In this document: positions 9,187-18,094 of the stretch, piece after piece
How positions within the stretch are numbered: the first letter of the stretch is position 1
Layout of the letters: each line of letters starts with the position of its first letter
Assembly (NCBI GenBank): GCA_943370295.1
Contig: CALRQL020000002.1
Span: forward strand, 1-64,000
Source of the DNA: SB11 sp943370295
GTDB lineage: Bacteria; Bacteroidota; Bacteroidia; UBA8524
Direction of reading: 5' to 3'
Length of the DNA stretch: 64,000 nucleotides
Notes under the pieces: generated by a model
What the model was told of the DNA's origin: nothing
What the model saw: the letters and a program-made list of their open reading frames with translations, nothing else
Database searches by the model: none
Position numbers and translations under genes: made by a program

Positions 9187-9810
9187 ATGAAAAATTACAT
9201 AGCCATATTGTTTGCAACGTTATTGTTGTTTGGTGCATGCAAGAAAACTGATTTGCCCGAACCACAAGAAGGAGCGCCTGCAATTTGGATGAAGTGCAAG
9301 ATGAACGGGTTTCCGTTTGAATTTAAGGTGGGCGAACAAAATGTATTTGCCAATAATTTTATTTATACCAACGTATCTAACAATATCCGTCAGTTCACTT
9401 TTAGGATTGAATCACTTGATAACAAGAAATCCGTAGAGATTACTTTTAATAATTACAACGATACTATCGGCGATTTGAAATCAGACTTGGATAATACGCT
9501 ACAACCGGGTGAATACAGGTTTACCTACTCAAACTCTTTTCCTGTGTATTTTTTCAGGCAGCGGGAGGTTATTATCTCCTATTTGGATAAAGAGAAAAAC
9601 TATAAATATTACACCACCCCTATTTATCAATATACTCCTTCATCAAAGGCGAAATTTGAGATAATATCGGTAAAAGATGCAGTGGATGAACGAGGAAATC
9701 CTTGTAAGTTAGCAGAGGTAAAATTTAGTTGTAATATAAAGTGTATGGACAACGGTGCCCAATATATTGTGTCAGAGGGGCATGCTATATTACCCTTTAG
9801 CGGGTTTTAA
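9187..9810 (+). CDS. Lipoprotein, paralogue A of a tandem pair
   Basis: A 207-residue predicted lipoprotein: hydrophobic leader, lipobox LFGAC with Cys18, then KKTDLPEPQEG. I do not recognise a named family. The mature part is beta-rich (IWMKCKMNGFPFEF near 35, KFEIISVKDAVDE near 155, CKLAEVKFSCNIKC near 175) and clearly related to the next gene: both share DLPEP/ELPEP, IW-K near residue 35, KFEI-SVKD and a final KFSC-IK block. It starts 1 base after the barrel protein's stop, so it belongs to the sigma-factor operon. Possibly a surface or periplasmic component whose expression the sigma factor drives. Confidence 0.75.
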   Translation: MKNYIAILFATLLLFGACKKTDLPEPQEGAPAIWMKCKMNGFPFEFKVGEQNVFANNFIYTNVSNNIRQFTFRIESLDNKKSVEITFNNYNDTIGDLKSDLDNTLQPGEYRFTYSNSFPVYFFRQREVIISYLDKEKNYKYYTTPIYQYTPSSKAKFEIISVKDAVDERGNPCKLAEVKFSCNIKCMDNGAQYIVSEGHAILPFSGF

Positions 9811-9815
9811 AAGAT

Positions 9816-10454
9816 ATGGAAGTAAGTAAGTTGTTGCAAAAAAACGTGGGTAAAGCTTTTTTGGTGTTGCTGGCATTCTCTCTATTGGGACTTGCCGCCT
9901 GCACAAAGAAGGAGTTGCCCGAACCTATTGAGGAAACCCATCAAATATGGGTGAAGGCGACAATTGACGGTGTGCCTTTTGAAATGGCTGCCGGCAAAGG
10001 ATCTTCGTATGCAACTACTATTAAACACAACATTGACAGTAATCTTACCGAATTTGTATTTAAGATTAATGATCTTGCAAATGAGCACGGATTGCAAATA
10101 ACTTTTATTGATAGCTTTAGTAAGTTTGAAACTATTCAAGAGCAACTTTCACATTCAATCACTACAGGGGGGTATAAATTTGCCCACGCAAGTTCGTGGC
10201 CGTTTAAGTTACGTGCCAATGAAATAATTGTGATTTATAACGACTATAAACACTCAGAAGAGTATTACTCTATTTATTCAGCACAGCCACAATGGGCGAA
10301 GTTTGAGATTGTATCTGTAAAGGATGTAGTTTTTGAAAATAAACCGTTTAGGATGGCTCAAATTAAGTTCAGCTGCAAAATAAAAGACCCATTTACAGGT
10401 TGGATTTATACAATAAGCGACGGTGAAGCATCTATTCCTTTCGGCCAGCGATAA
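9816..10454 (+). CDS. Lipoprotein, paralogue B of a tandem pair
   Basis: A 212-residue predicted lipoprotein with lipobox GLAAC (Cys29) followed by TKKELPEPIEE. It aligns along its whole length with the preceding gene: IWVKATIDGVPFEM, FVFKINDL, KFEIVSVKDVV and MAQIKFSCKIKDP are matched blocks. The pair therefore arose by tandem duplication and then diverged substantially. It starts 5 bases after paralogue A. Function unknown; last gene of the ECF-sigma operon. A weak AT-rich hairpin follows at 10491-10520. Confidence 0.75.
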   Translation: MEVSKLLQKNVGKAFLVLLAFSLLGLAACTKKELPEPIEETHQIWVKATIDGVPFEMAAGKGSSYATTIKHNIDSNLTEFVFKINDLANEHGLQITFIDSFSKFETIQEQLSHSITTGGYKFAHASSWPFKLRANEIIVIYNDYKHSEEYYSIYSAQPQWAKFEIVSVKDVVFENKPFRMAQIKFSCKIKDPFTGWIYTISDGEASIPFGQR

Positions 10455-10490
10455 ATAGTTTCGTTTCATAAGATTTAGGTAATTATAAAT

Positions 10491-10520
10491 AAATAACTAA
10501 TATTGTATTTATAGTTATTT
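10491..10520 (+). terminator. Possible weak AT-rich terminator hairpin
   Basis: AAATAACTA (10491-10499) pairs with TAGTTATTT (10512-10520). The stem is A/T-rich and the following bases (gttgtttgct) are only moderately T-rich, so this is a weak candidate for the end of the sigma-factor operon. Confidence 0.25.
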
Positions 10521-10538
10521 GTTGTTTGCTAAAAGCTT

Positions 10539-11348
10539 ATGAAAAAATATTATTTGCATGATGGGGTAGGGCAAAAGGGACCTTATACCATAGAGGAACT
10601 TAAACAGCTTACAATCTCAAAAGATTCAAACATTTGGTTTGATGGGCTGGACGAGTGGAAGAGAGCTTCTGAGATTGAAGAATTACAGTCAATATTAACG
10701 ATAATACCTCCTGTATTTAATCCGCCACCAATTCAATCTTCGCAAGAATCATATAAAAAATTGACGGTTTCAGATAAAAGTAAGCTAAACTTTGGAACTG
10801 CAGGTATAGTTATGCTTATCATAATAATTCTAATTAGTGTTTTTTATGCAGTAAATAAATATAATGGTGATGTTGTTAAAGAGATTACGACCCAGGCTAA
10901 CATTCAAGCAGGTATAGATAGTGCTCTCAAGGAAAAAGAAAGGTTAAGACTTGAAGAAGAAAAACAAAAACTTGAGTTAGTAAAAAAGAATATAAGGAAT
11001 AATATAGATAGTTATTTATCAATACAGCGAAGCGATTATAGTGTTGACCGGTTTTGGGGTGGTATAACAGATTTATATTTTACAGCAAGTAACAAAACAG
11101 ACTATAATTTCGAGAAGGTTGAGTTAGAGGTTAAGTATTATAGAACCAACGGCGGACTTTTTAAAACTGAGCGTGTTGTTTTTGATGTTCCGGCTAGAGG
11201 TGAAATTCGTCAAGATGCACCAAGTTCAAATAAAGGAGTAAGAGCTGAATATGAGATAGTCTCAATATATTCTCAAGACTTAGAGCTATGTTACAATAGG
11301 GATGATTATCCTTCGAAAAATGCTAGTGACCCTTACAAATGCGATTAA
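10539..11348 (+). CDS. GYF_2 (DUF4339) domain membrane protein
   Basis: A 269-residue protein. Residues 1-50 form a GYF_2 domain: YYLHDGVGQKGPYTIEELK, then IWFDGLDEWKRASEI, the usual G-P-Y and W-W pattern thought to bind proline-rich peptides. One transmembrane helix lies at about 86-105 (TAGIVMLIIIILISVFYAV). A charged coiled coil follows (about 120-152, KEKERLRLEEEKQKLELVKK). The C-terminal 110 residues are beta-like and unrecognised (YFTASNKTDYNF, VELEVKYYRTNG). With the GYF domain first, topology puts the N-terminus in the cytosol and the C-terminal part outside. Its codons are more A/T-rich than the neighbours. The stop overlaps the stop of rfaE2 by 4 bases (TTAA) in convergent orientation. 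Cellular role unknown. Confidence 0.8.
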   Translation: MKKYYLHDGVGQKGPYTIEELKQLTISKDSNIWFDGLDEWKRASEIEELQSILTIIPPVFNPPPIQSSQESYKKLTVSDKSKLNFGTAGIVMLIIIILISVFYAVNKYNGDVVKEITTQANIQAGIDSALKEKERLRLEEEKQKLELVKKNIRNNIDSYLSIQRSDYSVDRFWGGITDLYFTASNKTDYNFEKVELEVKYYRTNGGLFKTERVVFDVPARGEIRQDAPSSNKGVRAEYEIVSIYSQDLELCYNRDDYPSKNASDPYKCD

Positions 11349-11839
11349 GCCAGTTTTATTTTCTTTTCGATACCCGTGGTTGAATAACCGGGTAGGTACT
11401 CAAGTGTGATAACGCTGCCGCCTTTGGCTGTAACAATATCGTATCCCACAATATTTTCAGGCTTGTAGTCGGCACCTTTTACCAAAACATCGGGCTGCAC
11501 TTTCTTAATCAGCTCGTAAGGGGTTTCTTCGTTAAACAGCATTACAGCGTCCACACACTCCAGCGTTGCCATAATTTGCATACGGCTTTGCTCGTCCTGT
11601 ATCGGGCGGTGAGGGCCTTTAAGGGTGCTTACACTTGCATCGGTATTCAATCCTAAAAACAACACATCACCCAAATCACGGGCTTTGGCAAGATAATCCA
11701 CGTGGCCGCGGTGCAGCAAATCGAAACAGCCGTTGGTAAACACCACTTTGTAGCCCTTACTGTGCCAATCGGCAAGCAGGGTTTCAAGCTGTTCGGGGGT
11801 ATTAATTACCTTGTTTTGTATTTTCTGATGAAGATTCAC
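11345..11839 (-). CDS. rfaE2: D-glycero-beta-D-manno-heptose 1-phosphate adenylyltransferase
   Basis: A 164-residue nucleotidyltransferase of the cytidylyltransferase-like fold. TNGCFDLLHRGH (35-46) carries the HxGH nucleotide-binding signature, and YSTTGI near the end is the counterpart of the ISSTxI motif. LVKGADYKPENIVG (about 120-135) is typical of the RfaE2/HldE C-terminal domain, which converts heptose-1-phosphate and ATP to ADP-heptose for lipopolysaccharide core synthesis. Here it is a stand-alone domain without the kinase half, common in Bacteroidota. Its start lies inside the upstream flippase-like gene (38-base overlap), so the two are translationally linked, and panD heads the same cluster. 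Confidence 0.92.
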   Translation of the reverse strand: MNLHQKIQNKVINTPEQLETLLADWHSKGYKVVFTNGCFDLLHRGHVDYLAKARDLGDVLFLGLNTDASVSTLKGPHRPIQDEQSRMQIMATLECVDAVMLFNEETPYELIKKVQPDVLVKGADYKPENIVGYDIVTAKGGSVITLEYLPGYSTTGIEKKIKLA

Positions 11840-12830
11840 CCGCCAATTGTTTGCGTTGTAAAATCAGTAAAAGAATCATGCTTACACTACCCACACCAAT
11901 AAACATAATCATTTGTGATGCGTGGGCAATGGTTGCGTACACCACTCCGTTGTTTTCGGCAATGCCATACAGCGTAAGGCCCAACGAAACAAAATAGTGA
12001 AACGTACCCATACCGCCGGGGGCAGGTAATAAAATTGCAATGGTACTCATTACCAACACGGTTAATCCTGCTTCCCAGCCCAAATGTGCGGTAGTATCCA
12101 GTGCAAAAAAGCACAAGTACACCATTAGGTAATACATCACCCAAATTACAATAGAGTGGAAGATAAACTGTATCGGTTTTTTAATCGTAAGCAAGCTTTT
12201 TATACCGTCGGCAAAGCCTTTTACAAAATCAATTACTTTTTTATAAAAGGGTAGGGCCTGAATTTTTTTACGGAAGATAAAAAACACAGCCAAACCCACT
12301 ACAGCCAAAATACCTGCAATTTGTATCAGGCTTGGGCCGCTGCTTGCAGCATCAGTTTTGTTTGCCGAAAACAGGTTGAACGCCTGTTGCAGCGTATCAA
12401 ACTGCAGGCCGATGGCTAATAACAATACAATGCCCATGCACAGCAAATCCACCAAACGTTCGGCTACAATAGTACCAATCATGGTAGTAAGCGGTATTTT
12501 CTCTGTTTTAGAGATAATAGCTGCACGGGCTACCTCGCCCCCGCGAGGGATGGCAAAGTTTACCATGTAGCCTACCATAATGCCATGAAAGGTGGTCCAG
12601 AAACCTGTTTTGTAGCCCAAGGGTTCAGCCATAATTTGCCAGCGTAAAGCACGGCTTACGCAGCTAATTATACCTGCACCAATGGCCGCCAGCACCCAGC
12701 TAAGTTCGGCACCTTTTATTTTTTCAATCAACTCATCCATCTTAACGCCTTTAAAGGCCATATAAATGAATGCAGCACTAATACCGATGAAAATGGTGTA
12801 ACGGAGTACTTTTTTTAGGGTTGCCGACAT
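11802..12830 (-). CDS. Lysylphosphatidylglycerol synthase TM / flippase-like membrane protein
   Basis: A 342-residue polytopic inner-membrane protein with about eight hydrophobic helices, the first at 10-28 (RYTIFIGISAAFIYMAF). The pattern MVNFAIPRGGEVARAA followed by TMIGTIVAERLVDL is the signature of the flippase-like family (the membrane half of MprF, AglD, YbhN). LLPAPGGMGTFHYF near 270 is the second conserved block. No aminoacyl-transfer domain is attached. Such proteins are proposed to move lipids or lipid-linked sugars across the membrane; the substrate here is unknown. It starts 8 bases after panD and overlaps rfaE2 by 38 bases. Confidence 0.88.
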   Translation of the reverse strand: MSATLKKVLRYTIFIGISAAFIYMAFKGVKMDELIEKIKGAELSWVLAAIGAGIISCVSRALRWQIMAEPLGYKTGFWTTFHGIMVGYMVNFAIPRGGEVARAAIISKTEKIPLTTMIGTIVAERLVDLLCMGIVLLLAIGLQFDTLQQAFNLFSANKTDAASSGPSLIQIAGILAVVGLAVFFIFRKKIQALPFYKKVIDFVKGFADGIKSLLTIKKPIQFIFHSIVIWVMYYLMVYLCFFALDTTAHLGWEAGLTVLVMSTIAILLPAPGGMGTFHYFVSLGLTLYGIAENNGVVYATIAHASQMIMFIGVGSVSMILLLILQRKQLAGESSSENTKQGN

Positions 12831-12838
12831 GGAACGTG

Positions 12839-13189
12839 TTATTTAATCACGCGGTTGTTATCATCAGGGTAAGCCAAGGTTGGCTTGTGGGTTTTGGCTT
12901 TTTCAAAGTCCATTTGGCAGTATGAAATTACAATTACCAAATCGCCTTTTTGCGCTTTGCGGGCTGCGGGTCCGTTCAGGCACACCATTCCAGTTCCGCG
13001 CTCACCTTTAATTACGTAGGTTTCAAACCTCTCGCCGTTGTTAATGTTCACAATCTGCACCTTCTCGTTTTCAATCAGGTTTGCAGCGTCCATTAAGTCC
13101 TCGTCCAGCGTAATGCTGCCCACATAGTGCAATTCAGTTTGAGTGATTTTTGCCCTGTGGATTTTAGATTTTAATACTTCAATTATCAT
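12839..13189 (-). CDS. panD: Aspartate 1-decarboxylase (PanD), pyruvoyl proenzyme
   Basis: A 116-residue proenzyme that self-cleaves between G24 and S25 (HYVGSITLDEDLMDAANL) to create the pyruvoyl cofactor, then converts aspartate to beta-alanine for pantothenate and coenzyme A. The downstream blocks VQIVNINNGERFETYVI, CLNGPAARKAQKGD and VIVISYCQM match the family, and the length is typical. It heads a minus-strand cluster with the flippase-like gene and rfaE2. A TACCTTTG -7-like box lies at 13200-13207, 10 bases above the ATG. Confidence 0.96.
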   Translation of the reverse strand: MIIEVLKSKIHRAKITQTELHYVGSITLDEDLMDAANLIENEKVQIVNINNGERFETYVIKGERGTGMVCLNGPAARKAQKGDLVIVISYCQMDFEKAKTHKPTLAYPDDNNRVIK

Positions 13190-13199
13190 AAAAGCGCCG

Positions 13200-13207
13200 C
13201 AAAGGTA
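13200..13207 (-). promoter_or_regulatory. Candidate -7 box of panD
   Basis: On the minus strand the sequence reads TACCTTTG, matching TAnnTTTG, 10 bases above the panD ATG. It lies inside a GCAAAG...CTTTGC inverted repeat. No clear TTTG -33 element is visible, so confidence is moderate. Confidence 0.4.
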
Positions 13208-13300
13208 GCGAAACTTTGCAGAATAGTTGTGAAGCCATAAGTGTGCCAGTATTCATTTACTGTGTATCATTTAACAGGTTAAATAGATGCAAGCGGCTAA

Positions 13301-14137
13301 TTACCTGCCGGTAGGAGGGGCAGCGATTGCATATACTTCTTCTTCGGCACTGCGAATTACTTGCATAATATTTTCGTAGTAATTAAAAACCGAATCGAAA
13401 TCAAAATTTATAACGGCAATCAATACCAATCCTCCTGCCAAAAAGATGAAAGGAGAATCCCACGTGTGGGGTGAATACGCCTCGGCCAATGTTACAGCAA
13501 TAGGGAATAATAGCAATGCGGCGATTAACTGTGGCGTTGTAAATAATTGGTGAAAACACAACAGCACAATCACAGCGGTAATAAACACACACGCACTGCC
13601 TTCAATGCTGCGGGTATAGGTTTGGCGGGTAAACAAGGCTTTTACTTTGTATTTATGCTTACCCCATGTAACCCCAACAGGTTCTGCCAAGCCGTCTCCA
13701 ATGGCATTTACCAATATAATTATCAATAAAAGTTGAGAAGCTCCGATGCTGTGAAAATAAAAGTACAGGGGCACAGCTACCATATAAGTAGCAAGGTATT
13801 GGGTAAACAGCCACTTCATGGTATGCGGACGGTCTTCAGGACGGTCGAAGGCGGCATACATCATCCCGAACAAGGGTATGCGGGTACGTACGGGTTTTAG
13901 GTAGATGATAAATGTAGCCATGCTGATGGTTACCATCAAAATCATAGTCAGCAGGTTTTCAGTAAAGGGAATGTAGATTTTGATAATAAAAGGTAAGAAG
14001 AATACAAAAAAGTGATTGAGTTTGCGGGTGTAGTTCACTTTAACACCCCCTTTAACAACCATTAGCCCCTCAAAAAAGGCAATGATGTGTAATACAATAA
14101 ACTCCGTTAGTTGGTTTTGTAAAAATGCGGTTTCCAT
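13301..14137 (-). CDS. SEC59/VTE5-like (dolichol/phytol kinase family) membrane protein
   Basis: A 278-residue protein with about seven hydrophobic helices. The conserved block is AIGDGLAEPVGVTWGKHKY (145-163), followed by TYTRSIEGSACVF (173-185) and TLAEAYSPHTWDSPF (216-230). This G-D-G...G, S-x-E-G-S, E...D-x-P arrangement is the signature of CTP-dependent polyprenol kinases (dolichol kinase SEC59, phytol kinase VTE5) and the related CDP-diglyceride synthase fold. A role in phosphorylating an isoprenoid alcohol or similar lipid in the inner membrane is the best guess; no substrate evidence exists here. It stands alone, 111 bases upstream of panD and on the same strand. Confidence 0.65.
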   Translation of the reverse strand: METAFLQNQLTEFIVLHIIAFFEGLMVVKGGVKVNYTRKLNHFFVFFLPFIIKIYIPFTENLLTMILMVTISMATFIIYLKPVRTRIPLFGMMYAAFDRPEDRPHTMKWLFTQYLATYMVAVPLYFYFHSIGASQLLLIIILVNAIGDGLAEPVGVTWGKHKYKVKALFTRQTYTRSIEGSACVFITAVIVLLCFHQLFTTPQLIAALLLFPIAVTLAEAYSPHTWDSPFIFLAGGLVLIAVINFDFDSVFNYYENIMQVIRSAEEEVYAIAAPPTGR

Positions 14138-14280
14138 GAGACAAAGTTGCAGGCTTGCAAAAGGGCTTTTTAATCACATTTTGCGTGAACCCTTTTTTGT
14201 TTTAGCAGATTTTGCTGATTGCAACCCAACCAATACGGATTAGTTGCAAAAAATGCAAACGGGTGCTACATCATCAGCAT

Positions 14281-14312
14281 AAAACAAAAAACCACGGCCC
14301 TAAGACCGTGGC
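14281..14312 (-). terminator. Intrinsic terminator of the T9SS cargo gene
   Basis: Read on the minus strand, CCACGG (14311-14306) pairs with CCGTGG (14297-14292) around an 8-base loop, followed by TTTTTTGTTTT. It lies 26 bases past the stop of the 1245-aa gene. Confidence 0.8.
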
Positions 14313-14337
14313 AACCTAGAAATAAAATTGAGGAGTG

Positions 14338-17300
14338 CTATTTGATATATACTTTCTCAGTGGTTATAACCCCGTTGCCTTTTACTTGTAGCAGGTAGTA
14401 ACCCGCAGCAAGTCCGTTAAGGTTCAGGGTATTTAGTTGGCCGTTGCCATGTACTGTTTGTGTATTGGCTACGGTACGGCCTAATAAATCAAACACAGTT
14501 GCATCAAAGCTTCCGGTTTTGTTTATTATTACTGTAACCTCACTACCGTTGCAGCCTATTTGTGTAGCATTGTTAGCGGTTTGAGGTTCTTTGGCAGAAG
14601 TGATGGTTTGGGTAAAGTGCAATACAAAACGCGCCTGTGTGCTGTTGGCTTCATAAGTAAACTCATAGGGCTTACCGTTTACGGGGTGTTTTTTACCCGT
14701 TACCAAATCTTCAAGCACTACCTCAACACCGGGTGCCATGTTTTCAGTGGCAAAGTTTATAGTGTGCTTTCCTGCGTTTTTAGCAAAAAAGTGAATGAAT
14801 ACAGGCTCATTTTCAGTAGGTATTGTATTCCAAACCTCTTTGCTTGCTTTTTGTCCTTCAAGCATAAAGTACATATTGGGGGCACCTGTGTTTAGCTTTT
14901 TAGTGCCGTCGTAAATATCATAACCATTTGCAGCTTGCGGGTGGGTGTACCATTTTACCGCATCAGTTTTGCCGGTGGGGCCTGTAACTTTTAGCTCAAG
15001 ATAGTTTTCAAAACCTGTTTTGCTGAAGAAGTTGCTTAGCGAATCGGTATTACGGGCGCTGTTCTTAAAAGTAAGGTCGGTGTTGTTTGAAACTACTTTT
15101 ACAGTGAAGGGCGTAAAAGGTGGGATTACACCTTGTGTAGCATTATCATAAACGGTGTAGCTGCTGTCAGATTGGTTAAATACCCATACTTGCTGACCTT
15201 GTACATTATTTACATCATCAACGGTTGCGGTGGTTCCGTCCCACATAAAACCCGAAGGCCAAGGGTTACGGATTACTTGCCAGCCTGTAGTATCAGTAAT
15301 GCTGCCTGTGCGGCTTAATCCGTTTACAGTATAATCGGCAGTTCCTGCGTATGTTCCGGTAATATCCATGGTAAGTGGCAAAGGGTTAGCCCATGCAGCA
15401 GAACCACCCATATAGATTGAGTACGAGCGGCTATCCATAGTGGCCGAAGTTCCGCTTGCCCTATTCCAGTACGGAACAGCACTTTCATCAAAATAATAGG
15501 TATTGGCCGAGGCTGCACTTAGCGAACCGAAATCTAAGTTCATATCATCACTTAATTGAGCCAATGTAGCACCGTTTAGGGGTGAGCAAATCGGTCGCCA
15601 GCCTATACCGCCGCCTGTAATAGTATATTGTGAGATAACGTTACCACTGATAGTACCGCTACCGCTGCCTGCAATCTGTCCGTACAAAGTACCCGAAGTA
15701 GCTTTTAGTACCAAATTGCCGCCTGTGGTAAGCGCGCCGTCGGTATGGGTTAGTATCCCTGCAATTTGCAACTGGTTGCCCAGTATCAGGTTACTGCTTG
15801 CATTGGTGCAGTTGTAGGTAAGGTTTTTAAGCACATTGGTAGTACCGGGAGTGGTTTGGTCCATATACATAGTACCCACCGCAGTAGCGGCACTGTTAAT
15901 AGTTAGGTTTGCATTGGCCGAACCGCGGATAACACCTGTGGTAGCTGCCGCAAACGCACTGTTGGTACTTGAAACTGTTGAAACTGAGTTGTTGTTTAGC
16001 ACCAATGTACTTCCTGCCCCAAGGCTAAATCCTCCACCTGAAGCATTACCCAATTGCAGGTTGGTACCACCCGAATTGTCTGATAATACAACGGTTGAAG
16101 TCCCTGTAGTTTGTAACCTAAAGAGATTAAACTGATTACCGTTTCCGCTAAGGGTTTGTGTACCGTTGCTGGTACAAATAAACGTGTAACTGTTAGCAAT
16201 AGGAGGGTTGGTAAGTGCTCCGTTTGAAGTTAAATCGCCCGCAATGTTTACGGTTGAAAAGGGAGCCGACGAAGCTCCGTCAATCGAAACATCGGTATAT
16301 ATAAGGTTACCGTTAATAGTGGTGGTATTGCCTGCCCACACCTTAGTGCCGTTGGTTAGCTTAAGATGGTGATAGGTAATTTGGGGAATGTTGAACGAGC
16401 CTGATTGTGCATACTCAAGCGTATGACCTGTGGCACGGGTTCCGTAGGTGTGTGCAAGGGTGGTGTTATTCATTGTAAGCTCACCCATGTTAGCAATATC
16501 AACAGTGCCTGTAATTGTAAGCGAAGCAGGTATTTCAACATCAGTGGCCGATGCACCGTTGCCTACTACAATTTTAGAGTTTGTTCCGCTCACTGTCCAG
16601 TTTGCATTTAATGTAGCGGAGGTGCGGTTGGTAACGGTATAAGTACAATAATTGGTAGAGAACGACGCCGGATTTGCACCCGTACCGTCGGTATTAATTC
16701 CCCAAGTAGCTAAATCATCCAAGAAACCTGTACTGGCCGAGTAGTAGTTTGCACCTGCTGTTCCGCTAAGTATCAGTTGCCTTGTGGTAGCTCCAGTGCT
16801 GGTAAAGTTAATCGTATCAGTAACCGTGCCTGTTGACGATTGCGATTTCATCCTCACCCAAATTGTAACAGGCTCGCCCGCTAAATTTCCACCACTTTGA
16901 GTGAGGTTTAATGATGTACCAAAACCCGTTGTAGCAGAGGTAGATGAAATTTCAAAATCGGTACCGGTAACAAAACTAAGAGCAACGTTTGCAGTTAGGT
17001 TATCGCCCGAAACGGTAAATGTTTGAGCAGTTGAAGCATTATTAATAGTGGTATCTAAACCCGTAACCGATGTAAGGCTTACTATAATATTAGGAGTAGG
17101 GGTAGCAGTTGTAACTGCTTGCTTGCATGAAAACCTTGACATGGTTGGAGTAGCATTTTGAGCCCTTAAACGGAAATAATAAGTAGTAGAGGCTGATAAG
17201 CCCGTAACAGCTTTACTGGTTACGTTACCTACATCAAGGTTATTGAAGCCTGAAACAGGCGATGCAAAGGTTGAGTCGTCATCTACCGTAAGATAATATT

Positions 17301-18075
17301 TAGTGGCTGCAGTTAATGAGCCCCAATTTGCCGTGAAACCACTTGAACTGACAGCAGTACCTGCTGAAGGTACAGGGCCGCGCAACAACAGAATAAAGTT
17401 TTGGTTGGTGGTGTTGTTCCATGTGCCCAATGTTGCAGTTCCCGAAGCTGTTACGCCACTGGTACCCAAGTTAAAATCACCGATAACAGTATTCGCATTA
17501 TTTACATAAGCCGATGAAGCGCCAGTGGTGGTAGATGTACTACCCAGTTTTGTGCCCGAAGATATATTGTTCCATTGCGTTCCGGTAGAGCCTGAGCGCA
17601 ACGTGTGAATGTTGTTGGCAACACCGCTTTGCGTGCCGCTTTTTATCATTATCATGTCGTTTGTGGCTATATCCAGCGTACCGTTGTTAGAGAAAAAAGT
17701 AGTATTGTTTAGGTTGATAGCCATATTAAAATCAGAGCAACCGGTGGTAGTATCCAGCGTTAATGCCGTACCGGGTTTACGCAAACGGATGATAGTACCT
17801 GCCCGTACATACCTAAACACTGATAACGTGGTAAATTGATAACCGCCACCACCATCATTGGCATTGCTTGACGAAAAGTCTTTAATCCATAAGCTCCTTA
17901 AATCAGTGCTGTCTTTTATCACCAATAATTCAACCTCATCATCAGCTCCTGAAGTGCCGCCGCTGTTATAATACTCATTGATAACTACGTCCTGGCTGCG
18001 AACCAGTGTAGGGAAAGAAGAAAATAAAACCAATAGCGAAAGGCTCAATAATAAGTTTGAGTGTTTTTTATTCAT
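14338..18075 (-). CDS. Large T9SS cargo protein with lamin-tail-like start, Fn3 domain and type A sorting tail
   Basis: A 1245-residue secreted protein. Residues 1-28 are a signal peptide ending VRSQ. The first 200 residues (VVINEYYNSGG, DEVELLVIKDSTDL, GTIIRLRKPG) resemble a lamin-tail-like domain. About 235-325 is a fibronectin type III domain (SGFTANWGSLTAATKYYL, LSASTTYYFRLRA). The middle is a long Thr/Ser/Asn-rich stretch with short repeating beta strands (about 340-800). The last 75 residues (ATVFDLLGRTVANT, LNLNGLAAGYYLLQV, TTEKVYIK) are a T9SS type A sorting domain. The protein is probably surface-anchored or released; no catalytic site is visible, so adhesion or a structural role is more likely than an enzyme. 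A 12-bp inverted repeat brackets its leader. Confidence 0.9.
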   Translation of the reverse strand: MNKKHSNLLLSLSLLVLFSSFPTLVRSQDVVINEYYNSGGTSGADDEVELLVIKDSTDLRSLWIKDFSSSNANDGGGGYQFTTLSVFRYVRAGTIIRLRKPGTALTLDTTTGCSDFNMAINLNNTTFFSNNGTLDIATNDMIMIKSGTQSGVANNIHTLRSGSTGTQWNNISSGTKLGSTSTTTGASSAYVNNANTVIGDFNLGTSGVTASGTATLGTWNNTTNQNFILLLRGPVPSAGTAVSSSGFTANWGSLTAATKYYLTVDDDSTFASPVSGFNNLDVGNVTSKAVTGLSASTTYYFRLRAQNATPTMSRFSCKQAVTTATPTPNIIVSLTSVTGLDTTINNASTAQTFTVSGDNLTANVALSFVTGTDFEISSTSATTGFGTSLNLTQSGGNLAGEPVTIWVRMKSQSSTGTVTDTINFTSTGATTRQLILSGTAGANYYSASTGFLDDLATWGINTDGTGANPASFSTNYCTYTVTNRTSATLNANWTVSGTNSKIVVGNGASATDVEIPASLTITGTVDIANMGELTMNNTTLAHTYGTRATGHTLEYAQSGSFNIPQITYHHLKLTNGTKVWAGNTTTINGNLIYTDVSIDGASSAPFSTVNIAGDLTSNGALTNPPIANSYTFICTSNGTQTLSGNGNQFNLFRLQTTGTSTVVLSDNSGGTNLQLGNASGGGFSLGAGSTLVLNNNSVSTVSSTNSAFAAATTGVIRGSANANLTINSAATAVGTMYMDQTTPGTTNVLKNLTYNCTNASSNLILGNQLQIAGILTHTDGALTTGGNLVLKATSGTLYGQIAGSGSGTISGNVISQYTITGGGIGWRPICSPLNGATLAQLSDDMNLDFGSLSAASANTYYFDESAVPYWNRASGTSATMDSRSYSIYMGGSAAWANPLPLTMDITGTYAGTADYTVNGLSRTGSITDTTGWQVIRNPWPSGFMWDGTTATVDDVNNVQGQQVWVFNQSDSSYTVYDNATQGVIPPFTPFTVKVVSNNTDLTFKNSARNTDSLSNFFSKTGFENYLELKVTGPTGKTDAVKWYTHPQAANGYDIYDGTKKLNTGAPNMYFMLEGQKASKEVWNTIPTENEPVFIHFFAKNAGKHTINFATENMAPGVEVVLEDLVTGKKHPVNGKPYEFTYEANSTQARFVLHFTQTITSAKEPQTANNATQIGCNGSEVTVIINKTGSFDATVFDLLGRTVANTQTVHGNGQLNTLNLNGLAAGYYLLQVKGNGVITTEKVYIK

Positions 18076-18094
18076 AAGTAACCATTTATTTTTT

